Assembly: GCA_035222895.1 (NCBI GenBank)
Contig: JAVYIG010001595.1
Span: 186,001-250,000 of the forward strand
DNA: 64,000 bases
Source: Strongylocentrotus droebachiensis
Taxonomy: Eukaryota > Echinodermata > Echinoidea > Camarodonta > Strongylocentrotidae
Direction of reading: 5' to 3'
Part shown: piece by piece, positions 46,801-57,249 of the stretch
Position numbering within the stretch: position 1 is the first letter of the stretch
How the letters are laid out: every line of letters starts with the position of its first letter
Program-made: the position numbers and the translations under genes
The notes under the pieces: model-generated
Seen by the model: only the letters and a program-made list of their open reading frames with translations
The model's database searches: none
Told to the model about the DNA's origin: nothing

Positions 46801-48115
46801 GATAACACAGGAATACGACCTACATTCTTCGGTATTATATAGCTTACAAAACTTCAATCAAAACCAACTTGAAGACTAAGTCCACTCCAATATAATTTGC
46901 ATTTAATAGATGCAGAAAGACAAGAGAAGCAGAGCAAAACAAATTTGAGTGAAATCGGAATATGGAAGTTATGAATTTTTGAAAAAGTATGAAAAAGTAT
47001 GGAACAATGAAAATCCCTAACTGATTTCCCCATGCATTTGCCCAGGTTAAATGATTTGTATGATATCGCGTGCATGACATTTCACAAAATCTTTTATGAA
47101 CTTTGAAGAATTGATACTATTTCCTGGATATTATACATTCATAATTATTGATTTTTATATAAATATTTATCAAATTTCACATTTTTCATGATTTAACTGG
47201 AAAAAAACTCTTTATTTGTGCACCCACACAAAAACATATTGCTATCAATATAACTTGGATGCTGGTGTGAAGAAATTAGATTCTTAGGGGGGGGGGGAAG
47301 AATGGAAAATTTGTATTATCAATATAAAGAAAACAATTAGTGGATAGTGAAGCAATAATTTCACAGACTCATGAGTGAATTGCCAATTTTTCTTGTGATT
47401 TCAAAGTTTTCCATGTCATTAAGAATTCATAACTTTCTTATTAGTTAGCCGATTTTGCACAAACTTATTTTGATTAGTTTGTCTGAGTTTGTCTGATTTC
47501 AAAGTTACGTGACTTTCGCTGCACACAAGGTAGAATATTGAGCACACAACAGAGGAAAAAAGGTTTAATTAAATATCACGTACCTTTTTGTTGCTGCAGT
47601 CTTGTCTTTCTTTTATGATTTTGAAACCTTTCAAATTCTACTTTCAGTTTATCTCCTGGTGATCGCCTATGATAATTCCTTTCCATTTCTGTTTCTTGAC
47701 CATTGGTGAGTACAGCTGGAATATCAAAAATAGCACGCGAGTTCTCCAACTTCCTATCAAATCGCGCAGACCCAACATCCTGATTAATTCCATTATTAAA
47801 TTTCCCAGGCCTCTGCTGTCCAAAATTTGGCGGGTACTGATCGGCCTCACTTTCCGACGACAGTTTTCTTTGGGCGCCATTTTGTCCTGTCGACTTCGCG
47901 ACGGGGCTCGAATCCAGAGCCTGAATAGACGAGTAGTCGATGACGTCGGCTTTCCTTTTCAATGCCCCCTGGATGGCGACATCATCTCGACGTTGGTACG
48001 GTGGTCGTGGTAACCAAACGAGCTGGACGAGGCAGAAACAAAGCGTTACGATGAACCCGGTCTTGAATGCAAAACGCACCTTGTGCATACGCCAATGTCC
48101 AACGCTCCAAGTCAT
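23468..48115 (-). CDS. GALNT: Polypeptide N-acetylgalactosaminyltransferase, 10 exons, complete
   Basis: Exons in order (minus strand) are 48115-47584, 38686-38356, 37280-37108, 35969-35753, 34996-34823, 28088-27971, 25926-25606, 25089-24979, 24488-24339 and 23629-23468. They join to 2289 nt, 762 residues plus stop, with every phase matching. The enzyme is a Golgi type II membrane protein of family GT27. It starts mucin-type O-glycosylation by moving GalNAc from UDP-GalNAc to Ser/Thr. Seen: signal anchor (about 18-35), a long stem (to about 285), a GT-A catalytic domain with HNEA (308-311), VDDAS (337-341), DSH (397-399, the metal-binding DxH), [21 protein letters not shown] (505-511) and GHVF (His533, third metal ligand), then a ricin-type lectin domain (about 620-760). 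At 762 residues it is longer than the common 550-600, because of the stem. Odd points are WGSENLE for the usual WGGENLE and GVVGSRL for the usual GLIRARL. Confidence 0.95.
24339..24488 (-). CDS. GALNT: GALNT exon 9: lectin beta repeat
   Basis: The acceptor is cttcaccatcag and the donor gaacag|gtggga, 50 codons in phase 0. The exon reads [20 protein letters not shown], then [17 protein letters not shown], then QQWQYNEQ. The QQW of the (QxW) fold is kept, but CLD reads CIT, so the beta site has lost its Asp. Confidence 0.92.
24979..25089 (-). CDS. GALNT: GALNT exon 8: lectin alpha repeat
   Basis: The acceptor is attttttgacag and the donor gcgcag|gtatgg, 37 codons in phase 0. The exon reads [20 protein letters not shown], then [17 protein letters not shown]. 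The CID matches the sugar-binding CLD of ricin-type repeats, so the alpha site keeps its Asp. Confidence 0.92.
25403..25558. repeat. (ATC)n microsatellite
   Basis: Interrupted atcatcatc runs in the intron between GALNT exons 7 and 8. The Ser/Ile-only ORF across it is an artefact. Confidence 0.95.
25606..25926 (-). CDS. GALNT: GALNT exon 7: end of catalytic domain
   Basis: The acceptor is ttttttctctag and the donor gaagg|gtaagg, 107 codons in phase 0. The exon reads [20 protein letters not shown], then later [20 protein letters not shown], then [30 protein letters not shown] and the W...YLENVYPE end block are diagnostic. GHVF carries the third metal-binding His. Confidence 0.97.
27971..28088 (-). 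CDS. GALNT: GALNT exon 6: AGGLFAID and WGSEN motif
   Basis: The acceptor is ctacctcaacag and the donor ttcaag|gtgatt, phase 0. The exon reads [20 protein letters not shown], then [19 protein letters not shown]. This contains the Gal/GalNAc-transferase motif. Ser507 replaces the usual second Gly of WGGENLE. Confidence 0.96.
29721..29885. mobile_element. 165-bp foldback element (GGGCCCCGT ends)
   Basis: gggccccgtctttaatataa at the left pairs with tttattaaacggggccc at the right. Words such as ttgcgattgat occur in both orientations inside. It lies in GALNT intron 5. Confidence 0.75.
30945..31030 (-). repeat. SINE-like 3' end with (ATT)n
   Basis: Read on the minus strand it ends in gcgctatataaatatt followed by an att tail, the same kind of end as the 21300-21352 repeat. 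Confidence 0.55.
31500..31690. repeat. Poly-C containing repeat fragment
   Basis: agtggcgtagcgatggccc followed by a long C run and tccttttaccgcccctgact. It resembles the tggcg..G-run elements at 3876 and 37684. Confidence 0.45.
32865..33150. repeat. About 65-bp degenerate minisatellite
   Basis: Five copies of a gacgtccctc...aagcaaggatgtca unit near 32869, 32931, 32993, 33060 and 33128. The spacers end in tattctcttc-like words. The ORF starting at 33087 begins inside it and is not a credible gene. Confidence 0.8.
33575..33600. repeat. (GT)n microsatellite
   Basis: Run of gcgcgtgtgtgtg. The surrounding 33.35-34.4 kb is otherwise plain intron sequence. Confidence 0.9.
34450..34632 (-). mobile_element. 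tRNA-derived SINE
   Basis: On the minus strand an A-box-like tggctcagtgg (34622-34612) is followed by a B-box-like gattcgacacc (34579-34569), with gcacgatggctcagtggtag at the head. This is the layout of a tRNA-derived RNA polymerase III promoter. The body continues to about 34450. No acceptor-stem pairing was seen, so it is not called a tRNA gene. It lies in the intron after GALNT exon 5. Confidence 0.75.
34823..34996 (-). CDS. GALNT: GALNT exon 5: central catalytic segment
   Basis: The acceptor is tctccctcttcag and the donor ttgag|gtgagg, phase 2. The exon reads [20 protein letters not shown], then [20 protein letters not shown], then ending ATPLR. It matches the VVCPVID....TF.Y...GGF.W...F.W...P..E block, with Ser for the usual Cys (VVSP). 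Confidence 0.94.
35310..35715. repeat. About 44-bp degenerate tandem repeat next to GALNT exon 4
   Basis: A motif like tatcccgatctgtttcc recurs about nine times with spacing of 31-63 bases (for example near 35366, 35527, 35596, 35645 and 35688). The copies are strongly diverged. The array ends just downstream (in transcript sense) of the exon 4 donor. Confidence 0.55.
35753..35969 (-). CDS. GALNT: GALNT exon 4: DSH metal-binding motif
   Basis: The acceptor is gttgttctacag and the donor aacag|gtttgt (weak at +3 and +4), phase 2. The exon reads [20 protein letters not shown], then [20 protein letters not shown], then [19 protein letters not shown]. The DSH triplet and CECT.GWLEPLL are intact. 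In most relatives GVVGSRL is GLIRARL. Confidence 0.95.
37108..37280 (-). CDS. GALNT: GALNT exon 3: nucleotide-binding start of GT-A fold
   Basis: The acceptor is gacgacccag and the donor gaag..gag|gtaaag, phase 1. The exon reads [20 protein letters not shown], then [20 protein letters not shown], then [14 protein letters not shown]. The [11 protein letters not shown] and EI..VDDAS blocks are GT27 hallmarks. Confidence 0.96.
37684..37991. mobile_element. G/C-run element with GCGGATCCAGG inverted ends
   Basis: The left end agcggatccaggatttctta and right end ctggatccgccactga are inverted relatives. The interior alternates G runs, C runs and a T run, and holds cccgaaaatttgaaaa as in 3876-4080. 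It lies in the GALNT intron between exons 3 and 2. The Pro/Gly ORFs here are homopolymer artefacts. Confidence 0.7.
38356..38686 (-). CDS. GALNT: GALNT exon 2: stem and start of catalytic region
   Basis: The acceptor is tttaattctag and the donor ccaag|gtaaga. The exon ends in phase 2. It ends in [20 protein letters not shown], then [20 protein letters not shown], then PDHRPP. This matches the G..GK.V.....QFN..AS..I.LNR.LPD.R signature that precedes every GALNT catalytic domain. Confidence 0.95.
39361..39835. mobile_element. 475-bp TTAA-bounded inverted-repeat element
   Basis: The left end ttaaaggtaatacaaagttt pairs with the right end aaactttgtaatacctttaa, with one mismatch. It has TTAA at both borders, like 13667-15115 and 20168-20745. 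The interior is non-coding. It lies in GALNT intron 1. Confidence 0.78.
39953..40030. repeat. (GA)n tract
   Basis: Interrupted gagagaga run in GALNT intron 1. Confidence 0.92.
40425..40765. repeat. About 22-bp degenerate tandem repeat (aaaggggcacttrt)
   Basis: A unit such as aaaagggcacttgtcaagggtg recurs about fourteen times with drift, for example near 40437, 40515, 40563, 40586, 40628 and 40672. It is followed by poly-C and a (GA)n tract at 40829-40890. Confidence 0.8.
41476..41555. repeat. About 26-bp tandem repeat (atttggtctaatacc)
   Basis: Two clear units plus a partial one (ccatttggactaataccgat, then ccatttggtctaatatcaat) in GALNT intron 1. Confidence 0.6.
42345..42600. repeat. GA-rich low-complexity tract
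   Basis: About 250 bases of g/a-rich sequence. Two overlapping minus-strand ORFs rich in Ser/Pro/Leu are products of this composition. Confidence 0.9.
43101..43397. mobile_element. 297-bp foldback element (GTTTCACAAAGATC ends)
   Basis: The left arm gtttcacaaagatcccaagt, then gaacttatct..aagttggactta, matches the right arm in inverted orientation for about 45 bases with few mismatches. The interior is AT-rich. It lies in GALNT intron 1. Confidence 0.85.
45104..45140. repeat. Near-perfect hairpin
   Basis: cagggaggtgagacataatt and its continuation atgtctcacttccctg form arms of about 17 bases with one mismatch around a central aatt. Confidence 0.85.
46421..46735 (+). repeat. Tandem duplication of about 160 bp
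   Basis: The two halves share tatcaaggctcc, taaggaatctcactacaaa-like, cgtttcaagggttttg, gttcgcgag and tctgaaatacgaaatgttgt in the same order (46421-46574 and 46586-46735). Confidence 0.9.
47584..48115 (-). CDS. GALNT: GALNT exon 1: signal anchor and stem
   Basis: The ATG at 48115-48113 opens 177 codons, and the donor is aaaaag|gtacgt, phase 1. It starts [20 protein letters not shown] and continues [15 protein letters not shown], a single membrane anchor after a basic stretch (type II topology). The rest is a polar, low-complexity stem. A second Met at residue 10 could also serve as start. Confidence 0.9.
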
Positions 48116-49990
48116 CGTAATTAAATATTTTGCTCAGAATCAGAGCAATTTCTTCAGAACTTTAGAACACTAAAGTTGAAGATTTTGTTTAATGTTTTGC
48201 TTTAGAGCCAGAGCCACATGTATATTTCTACTGACTCACATAAATTGAATCAAAACGTCTGCCCCAGACGAACCGTTTGTATCATGTAGTGTTGCATTTA
48301 GCTAATAGGGCAAATCATCTCCTCTTTAAAGTTTTAAACGAAGACAATGAGAGACGAACATCTGAACAGTTGTACTTTTTTGGCTTCGTTGCTCAGACGA
48401 AATTAATGAGCTTATTAAATCCGAAGGACCGACTTAAATCGGACAGTTAACTTAGTTTCAGAGGAAGTCACGTACTAATGATAGTCAACGGAAGACTGAA
48501 GTTAGATGAACGAAGACACGAGAAATCATAAAATTCTTGTTATCGCGTTCCAATTGATGATTCGAATAGCTCACTTTTTAATCTCACTCAACTTGCTGCT
48601 CCGACTTCACCAATAGGAGCGTGTGTGCGATTTGGTATCTAGTGGTAGAACTAGAGCATAGATCTAGAGAGCTATGAAAAGTCACGGGTCCCTCATAGAA
48701 CTATGCAGCACATCTCAGCTAACACTAGTTATCCATTTCCATTCTCCGTACTCAAAAAGTATTTTTCACAGTCACAAAATAATATAGGCCTCTGGCTCTG
48801 ATCTGGGCTCCAAAACTAAACTGCGAGAAATAATGTGTAAATGTTGATGTTACTAGAACCAAGATGTTTTCCTCTGTACTGGTGTGCGATTCGATTGCAG
48901 TCCAATGTGAAAGTGCACGCGTGGGGATGCTCTCCAAGACCGAAGTCCTTGACAACCGCTAGGGGTAATTTGTTCTCATTTCCCTGGACCTTAAACTTAT
49001 ATGGTTCGGTCTTATTATAGTCGCTCAATCAAAATGAATGTCCCCATTCGTTGAAACTTCACTACAGTAGACAACAGTTAGCTTCTCGAACTTCCGTGAC
49101 TTTGCCTGGCTCTATATATACCACACCACTAATAATTGATCGGCTTTCAGCGGCTGCAGCGGTGTGCTTGTTGGTTTTGCCGCCTGCCCTATAAGGCCGT
49201 TGTCTGTCAACGCAGCGCGTCTTTCTCCGACCACGCTCGTGGATTTCCCAGTGCCAAACCAAACATTACCTTCTCTAACAATAAACAATCGCGATTGCCT
49301 ATCCTCTTCCTCCTTCAACCTCTAATGCAAACACTGGAATAGTAAACTGTTCGCAGAGCTGATATTTGTATTTCCATTTTCCTCTCAGTCGACCTTCCTC
49401 TCCCTCTCACCTGTATTGCTCTCGATCCGTGGCTCTGTTTACCTGCAATGTAGACAAAACATAGGAAAATAATGGTCACATGACCTGCCTGACAATGTCC
49501 CTAGCGCTAATGGCTTCACAAGAAAGTGCCACTAAATGGGAGGGAAATGCCTATTACCTGTCTGTGCGACGTCGGATGCAGGCCGTTGGTATAACTTTAA
49601 GTAAAGGAACATAACTAATTTCTCCCCTACCGGTGTAAGGTGCTATTAACATAATAAAGTGGCAAGTCTCTAGACAGATCAAGGTTGGTGTTCATTCAGT
49701 TAACACTAAAGTCCACACCGGAGCCAAGCATAACAAAAGATACAGTTCTCTGGTATAACACCTTGTGGAACCGTGGTAGGGTCCGCGGTGGAACTATCAG
49801 ACAGAAAAGCAAAATGAGTGGGAGCGACCAACATAATGTTCCCACAAACAAACAAACTCAAGAAGTAAACTGTTTACACTTTTAAACTTTCACCGGTTGA
49901 AAAGTAAAAGTTTCTTGTTATAGGCCTATATAATAAAAATATTCCGCTTTAATATAGCGCTTAATATATCTACAATGTCCCTAAGCGCTT
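48116..49990. other. GALNT upstream region, no exon assigned
   Basis: The 5' leader of the GALNT transcript must begin here. A minus-strand tatatatagagcc word lies near 49120-49109 and an inverted CCAAT near 48611, but neither fixes a start site. Short ORFs on both strands around 49060-49340 have no recognised motif. Confidence 0.4.
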
Positions 49991-50098
49991 TACAGATATA
50001 TTATTACCCCGGTCATTGGATTCAATACTTGCCCGTACACATTGTGTGCACATTCTCCACTCCTTGGGAGCATTCCAGCCAGACGTTACTTGACGCAA
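49930..50098 (+). repeat. SINE-like repeat, copy 1
   Basis: atagcgcttaatatatctac...ctaagcgctttacag, then tattattaccccggtcat, ggattca, cccgtacacattgtgtgcac and gagcattccagccag. The second part recurs at 62339-62433 in the same orientation. Confidence 0.75.
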
Positions 50099-51299
50099 CA
50101 TATCAAGTAATATATCAAGTAAATTCACTAAAATCTGACATAAATTTCTTTCGGGAGGAGGGGGGAGGGGGTGTTATCGAAGTTTGAGGGGCCTGCCAAT
50201 TCTTGCTGTTTCTGTATATGTTATGCATAACATCTCCATGGTCTTGCTGAGACTGTAAAGTTAAGGGAGAGCAAGAAGGACGTTGGCCTAATAGCTGAAT
50301 GCCCTTCTGGCTCTCAACCCGATTCTTACTAAATTTACAATAAAAATTGATTATCATAAGGTACAGTAATTCTGATAGGATGGTGAATCATATTTTATTA
50401 GTTATCAGCTAGGGGGTTGTATTTTGTTCTGACACTTTTGAGGAAATACTAGACCAAACGTGTCGTATCTGTCACGTTCATAGTAGCTCGTCTTTATTAC
50501 GTAATAAGTACAAGGTTCTCTTGTCTTCCGTTGATGATTGGTCAAAACAAAACTATTTGTATTACCAATTTATGTAATGTGAGCAAGGTTGCAGAGTCTT
50601 GAAACAGATAATTATTACTGAGACCTGGAGGCGAGTTAAATGATTCATGAAATCACAAAGTGATAAGTTTATCTCCTATCGCAGAAACATAGCAATTTGA
50701 GGCAATTTTCGCCAACAAATTAACAAATAGATCACATGAAATAATTTCATGAAATAGTGATGAAAAAAATAGAACATCCATTACTCTACCATTGAGCCGA
50801 TGATATATCATACCTCCTCTAAACGATATGTCTTCTGTGTTGAATGTGTGTGTATATACTCAACGAACTTTCTTTCTGTTCGTGTTCTATTATGGGGGCG
50901 GGGGGGGGGGGGGGGTAGCGTTAGAACCGGCATGTTGGGTCCTCCTATTCTCCCGGCTCCATCTTTGACTTTGGGCTCAATTACCATGGTGACAGCACAC
51001 TCGGTGCATGTTATATCTCAATAATCGCTATGGAATATCAAAGAGGATTACAGAGGGTCACGGGTCGAAAGCTTAGGGCAGCTCCTGAAATTCTGAAATG
51101 TGAAAAATATTTCAGGACAATATGTAGGCTCTTCTGAAGAAAGAGAAATGGTCGGAATAATACTATAGAATGGATAAAGATACATGTATTGGAATTAGGA
51201 TAGTTTTTAATTCTTTTCAAACCATTAGGAGTTCAAGATAAATTTATCATACCCCTTAAATTATGACTCAACAAATACCTATAAATACTCTTTCTTTGT

Positions 51300-51335
<36 letters not shown>

Positions 51336-54300
51336 CCCCCAGTAAATATCAGCCCAACCTTTAGTATATATAGGTCCATGCTTTATGCGTGCATCGAGAC
51401 CAAAATCCCCACCCCCCCCCCCCCCCCACCCTCTTCATTCTCTTGTTTTCCATACCGCGACCATGACCTGAACGTACATGTATCATGTAAAGGCTTTTAT
51501 CCAAACCTACCACCCTTCTCGTCCTCCCCTATTCCCCGTCAGATCAAGAGTAGCAGGGGCGTATCCCCATTTCGTAAAGGGGAGGTGTCACAATTATGTC
51601 AAATAACGGACAAGTGACAGGCAAGAGAGAGAGAGGGGTGGAATAGAGGACCTACACAGAAGAAGAAGAAGAAGGAAAACAAATCTTGTGTTCATAAGGG
51701 ATGCCAGATTTGGTTTAAAAGGGCGATGTGCCGATTGTGCGCCCCCACCCCTCCGATAAATCCCATACTGTCGAATAGCCATGACATCGACAGTCCATAA
51801 ACTTTTCACTCACCCATAATTTGACTGCTCGTTATGAACTCTGTAACGTATCATATATCGCTTTAGAGGTCGTAGATTCATATTACAAGGTCGTTAACAA
51901 AACCCTCGAGGGGTGGACCAGAATGCTACCGAAAAATTCAAGAATACAGCGGAGAGGGGAGGCTCGGATTTTAGAGGGTCCGATTGCGTTCCTACAGACA
52001 GAGGTTCATTGGGATCTCCTTCCAGTCCTACCTCCTTAGTCTTTTAACAACGAATAATCGTGACGCGTGCACCGGCGCGTGCACCACACCCCCCTCCCTA
52101 TTCTCACCTTCCTTCTCTCTCCCCCTTCTAATGTTCCTTTTCATCCACATTATCCTCTAATTTGCCAAACACGCCCCCCTCCCCCTCAAAGAGAAGAGAA
52201 AAAAAGGGGGAGAAAAAAAAAACCGTTTTTCCGCGTGTCAGAGATTTTTAGAACTGTGCCGGCTCCCTTTAATTTTAATTTATCCGGTACCTCTACAAAA
52301 ATGTACCGCTTTTCATTACCCCTACATGCATGTCTTTCTTATGAAAAAGGCAGTCGAAAAAACGTTTCAAATTGTCTTCATTTGCACTGCTGATAAAAAC
52401 ATGTATGCATCTCCGTGCTATTATCGTATTAACGAATGTCTCCAGTCGTTTAGCATATCTCATCACTATTTAATCATTCCAAATTGTCTCCTTTTGCAAT
52501 GAAGATAATACATGCAGACAACTCATTCAGTCGTTCAGCAAAATCCATCTCTTTGTAATGATGTCTTAAAGGGATCCGGTAACTTTGTCTCAGATTCTGA
52601 AACAAAATTCTGGATTTAGCTCATGCTGCAATGATAATTATAAACCTTTAGGTCAGTCAGGAACCCCATGACGTTTACAAGCCGATCGCCTGTCTGATTA
52701 TCAAGATATTTATGATTGGAATTACACATAAAGTCTATTGGGGAAAACGAGTATGGTAAAACCGGTCACTCAAAGATTTTTACTTTTTTGAGGCACTTTT
52801 TGATCATTTTGAAGCGCAATTTTTGTAGGGCTTCCATATTACACCATATCACAGACACTGATAACACGTAGGGTCGTGTATGTCTCTTTGCGCTTCAGTA
52901 AGTTGAGATGTGTATGTTCGCTTCAATTCCATCTACATGAGTACACTGATCTACATCCCTGATCTTCAACGACTCATCTCAAAATTGCTGGGTTTGAATT
53001 GAGAAAACATGATAACATTTAACTTTGTCGGGGAGATCATTCCATAATGGCAACATAATTATCTGGGGGGTTACATTTTGAAAAATAGAATGGAAATAAA
53101 TTGGCTTGCAGAGATCAAGCCATTAAGGTGACAAACTGATCTGGGGGTTGCATTTTGTGAAACACAATTTAATGTACTTTTAAACGAAGGATAAGTGGAG
53201 GTATTTAGAAATCTTCATGAAAAGATTTTGAAGGACGAAATACTTAAAATAGTTTGTCATTCATGTGTGGAAACGTTTCAATTTGGGTGTGACGGGTCAT
53301 TGTAGGTCTCAACTAAACAGTCACTTCTAGATTCGTATATAATAGCCCTACTTAAATGTAATCCCGAAGCTTCGATTAAGCTAGGGAATAAGTCAGTGTT
53401 AACAAAGAAAGTTTCGTTAGATAAAAGTGAGGTGTCACGCAGACCAAACGTCAGCTACTTGTGACTTCGATTTGATATATATATTATGTACAATATGAAA
53501 AATAAAGAAAAGCATGTTTTAATACAAAATATAGGCCCTATTGTGGCCCAACACGATCTTGTGGTATGCTTCGTAAACGTTAAAGTCTATGCATTTCATG
53601 ATAATTGAAGAGTCAATAGGGTCGTGAATAGATATCGATATTACTCGGGGCATCAAATATGAAACCAACTAATGGCGGAAAAGCATCCAAATGAGTTTCA
53701 CTGATGATAATAAATTGGTAGGCAGAGCCGGGGGAGCAAGAGGGGCATTTCTTGATTTTGTATGTCACCTCTTCCTGGCTGTGCCCCCCCCCCCCCCTGT
53801 TCAGCAAGGCGGGCTTAGCCAGTAGGGAGTACAGGCTATGGATGCCCTTGCCACATGACAAGGATGCCGCGTAAGGATCCATAGCAACCGAGGAGAGATT
53901 ACCTGATCATTAAAATAGACAGCTTTCAGCTCCAAGGCATACTCTGTAACCTTTTCAATACCATAATTAAAACGATGTTAATTTAGCCTCATTCTGTCCC
54001 TTTCAGCATTTCCCTTGAATATAACTACTTCCCCCCTCTTACGTTATCCCATGTCAGTCGCATCCAACAACAGCAACAACAACAAAAATATTGTAGGGCG
54101 CACTACAGTCTGTCCCCGAATGGTAATATCACATCAAATCGTTACGAAAGCGATTATAAAACTGCTAATGAGGAGGGAACTAAATCATACAATGTACATT
54201 TGCCACTCTCCACCCATGTGTTAAATCGGTAATTAGCTGGATTTATGCCTTGAAATACGGTGTGCGCTGCATGCCAGAGCTGAAGGGTAATAATCTCCAA

Positions 54301-55600
54301 ACTTCTTTGGAATTAAGCGCATAGGAACGTTATATCACAATGTGATATGCGTTATAAAAGAACGGTTGATTGTTATTTATTTCAACGAATCAATCAATTT
54401 GTCATGTTATTCGTTTTAGGTGGAAATATATGCACATCTCTTTGATAGTCAAAACCATACAAAATTGCTCTTCTATCAATGGATGTCTATTCAGCCTTGT
54501 CACGCTTGTGATGTAGAAATGACTTGAACCCGTCAAAGAATAACAACGAACGATGAGTTTACACCACATGGCCTCTCATACCTACCTCTCCCACCTAGCA
54601 CCTCCCTCAGGCTTCTGGCTAATGCCAGTAGTGGTTTCACAAACAGTTCCTGGGTTTACGTTTCAAAAGCATCTACTCCGAAAGTCCGAATGCCTGGGAT
54701 ATATAGTTCTTGCAAATCATGCCAGTATAACATCAATCGAGTGAATACAAACGTTGTCCTAGAAATTCTGATAGGTCCGCATGCCTGCATGTCTATGCTA
54801 TAAGGGGGCTGTGAGCCATATTGACTTGGCATAGTTCTTCCACAGCCTACTTCAAGCTCAAGTTCTCATAAGTCATAAGAGTAAACACTCGAAGACGCCT
54901 TTATATTTGCCAAAGGTCTATCGGGTCTTTGTTGCTCCACTTTACATTTTGACACGGATTTTCAGATTTATATTTGATCACGTTTCTGGTATTTTGCTTT
55001 GAATTTTCTGTGCTTGAGCTCGATTTAGCCGATACTTTTCTGGGAACATTTCGTTATTTTTCGGTTTCTCTTGTATTTCTGTTAACTTCTCCTTTCTCCG
55101 TCTTCCTCATTATTTTCTCTAACCATCATCTTATTTAATACTATCAAACAAATTGATGTGTTTGTTTTTTTGTACAAGCGAATTTTGAACGTTCGGTTCT
55201 TTCATGATAGAGAGTAAGAGCTCCTACTCCTTGAATAATAATCAGAAAAATTAACTCACAAATGTTTGAGTTACGTGTACCTGGAGAAGAAAAAACCATC
55301 CAAAATATAATAGCTATCCTATCACTAAAATTCGAAATCGCCCATACACTACACCTGTGCAGTAGGCCTATACTAAGTATTACATAATATTTAAAGTTGG
55401 GATGAGTACACAAAGGGTCAATGTTTGGTCTCCTATTAAATTGAAAAAAACTAGATGTCTGTTGTCGATTAGTAAAGTAGGCCTATTCAAGCCTATTTGC
55501 TCTGTTAAATCGCTGTAAATTGATGGGGGTAAACGGTGCTTTTCTTCGTCTGCGAATGGATTTAGGACTTGTCGTCAATAGAGGATTACGTTCAGACCTG
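50099..55600. other. Intergenic sequence, no gene seen
   Basis: AT-rich sequence with poly-G and poly-C runs (50156, 50893, 51408, 53786), a (CT)n run at 51304-51333, and a two-copy direct repeat around 53060 and 53142 (atctgggggttgcattttg-like). No frame with splice sites or a recognisable family was found. Confidence 0.5.
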
Positions 55601-55707
55601 CGGGTACCGGGTTTTATTTGTGACCCCCCCCCCCCTTCCTCTCATCTCCCTTCTACTTCTCCCATCTCTATAGAAGTAAAAGATTAGGCCAAATATAAAA
55701 AAAAACA

Positions 55708-56049
55708 TGTTTAGCGTCCTGTTTTTTCGAAAAATAGGAAGGAGGGGGCCCTTTTTATTTTTTATTTTTTATTTCAAAATGGCCGCTCAAAATGGCCGCT
55801 CGGTACATTTTCCCAGACAGTCGGGGCTATTTTTTTTTCAAGATGGCCGCCGACAATTTTTCTTTTTTTTTAAAAATCAGAAATAGAGCCATTTTAGCAG
55901 TGTTTTTCATGTTTTTTTTCTTTCAAAAAAAAAAAAAATCAAAAAAAAAAAAAATCGAAAAAAAAAAATAAAATAAATAATTCAAAAATAACAAATAAAA
56001 AAAAATAGGAGGCGGCCCCCAAAAAGGAAGCGGGCGGGGACGCTAAACA
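55708..56049. mobile_element. Inverted-repeat element with TGTTTAGCGTCC ends
   Basis: Left tgtttagcgtcc and right ggacgctaaaca are exact inverses. Inner flanks aggagggggccc and ggcggcccccaaaaa also correspond. The interior holds A and T runs and several aaatggccgc words. Confidence 0.75.
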
Positions 56050-56787
56050 CGTATATTTTTGTTAATGGCCTTAACAAATGTTTGTGTTTGTGTTTCTTCT
56101 CCCTGCTTTGTTGTCGTTACTTTTCGTTTCTTATATTCGTGTATTTTTTAAGAGATGTGAATAAAATGTATATTTGAATTCGAAAGTATTTTCTGAAATG
56201 ACTTAATTATTTCATAACGAATGATTTAAACAGGTATTCAATAAAGTCACTTGCTTGGAGTTAAGTTTAAAGAGAGCACCTCAAAAACCTGATCGAGTAT
56301 TGCAAGTGTCGATGCTAAATATGTATCATGTAGGTCCCCAGCTGAGAGTTAAAATGAAGAAGCCTTTTGCTAAAGCACTTCAAAACATAAATTATACTAA
56401 TGGAGACAGTTGCCCAGCTGAGCTGTAGGTACGTAGCGAGTGAACTTTAAAAAGTGAGGAATTCTCAAACACTTCAACAAATTATATTTCGCTAAAAAAA
56501 AAAGTCTGAAGAGGCCTGGGGCTTTCTTAAGGCACTTCTAAATTTAAACGACCATTGGTAAAGAGGAATGTCCATATACCTGAGATTTAACCTGAAGAGA
56601 CTCTTTCTAAAGAACAATACTAATGAGATAGATCCCTCGGTGAGAGGGAAGAATGGAGAGGACTCTTCCTCTTCTTCTTCAAGATAATCTGCCTCCTTCA
56701 ATACAGGATTTGGGCTTCCCTTCAAGTGCTTCCAAACCTAATCAGCTGTTTCTAAAGAGGCAGGTTTGCACAGTTAAAGTTGTGGAC

Positions 56788-57206
56788 TTAGGGCGTGTTT
56801 ATGCTTAACTTTTTCTGGCCAGAATCAGGCATCTGTTACGCGTTAAGTTTAAAACACGGTTGCGTCCTTTCTCACTTTTGTAGAATCACCGAAAAACGGC
56901 GATCAAGATCGCCGATCGTAAACTCTAAAAAAGATGCGTTTACAATTTGTAAACGCGTTTAAATGGGGTCAACGCACTGATCTCTAGTGGGTCTACGCAT
57001 GGACCATGGTCTACATAGCATGCGCATTTCAAGGTTGCGAATCCAGCTGCAAGGCCAATTAAGGCCACCCAGGGAGAATTGCCTGGAGGAGCCAGAGAAG
57101 TGAGCATAAACAGTACACCGTGGAACTGCGATTACGATGAGCGTTTACGATGAGCGTTACAAATCGCTCATTCTGCCTTCAAAATTTAAGCGTAAACGCA
57201 CCCTAA
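56788..57206. mobile_element. 419-bp foldback element (TTAGGGYGYGTTTAYGCTTAA ends)
   Basis: Left ttagggcgtgtttatgctta and right taagcgtaaacgcaccctaa are inverted with three mismatches, and resemblance goes further in (ccagaatcaggc versus gcagaatgagcg). Interior palindromes such as gcgatcaagatcgc and acaatttgt are present. Confidence 0.8.
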
Positions 57207-57249
57207 AAGACGCATAGCGGGTTTTCATGGAGGATTTGGAACCATTCGG

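Noticed and set aside
47669-48013. 114-codon plus-strand ORF
   Set aside because: Lies antisense to GALNT exon 1, whose frame carries the signal anchor and joins in phase to exon 2.
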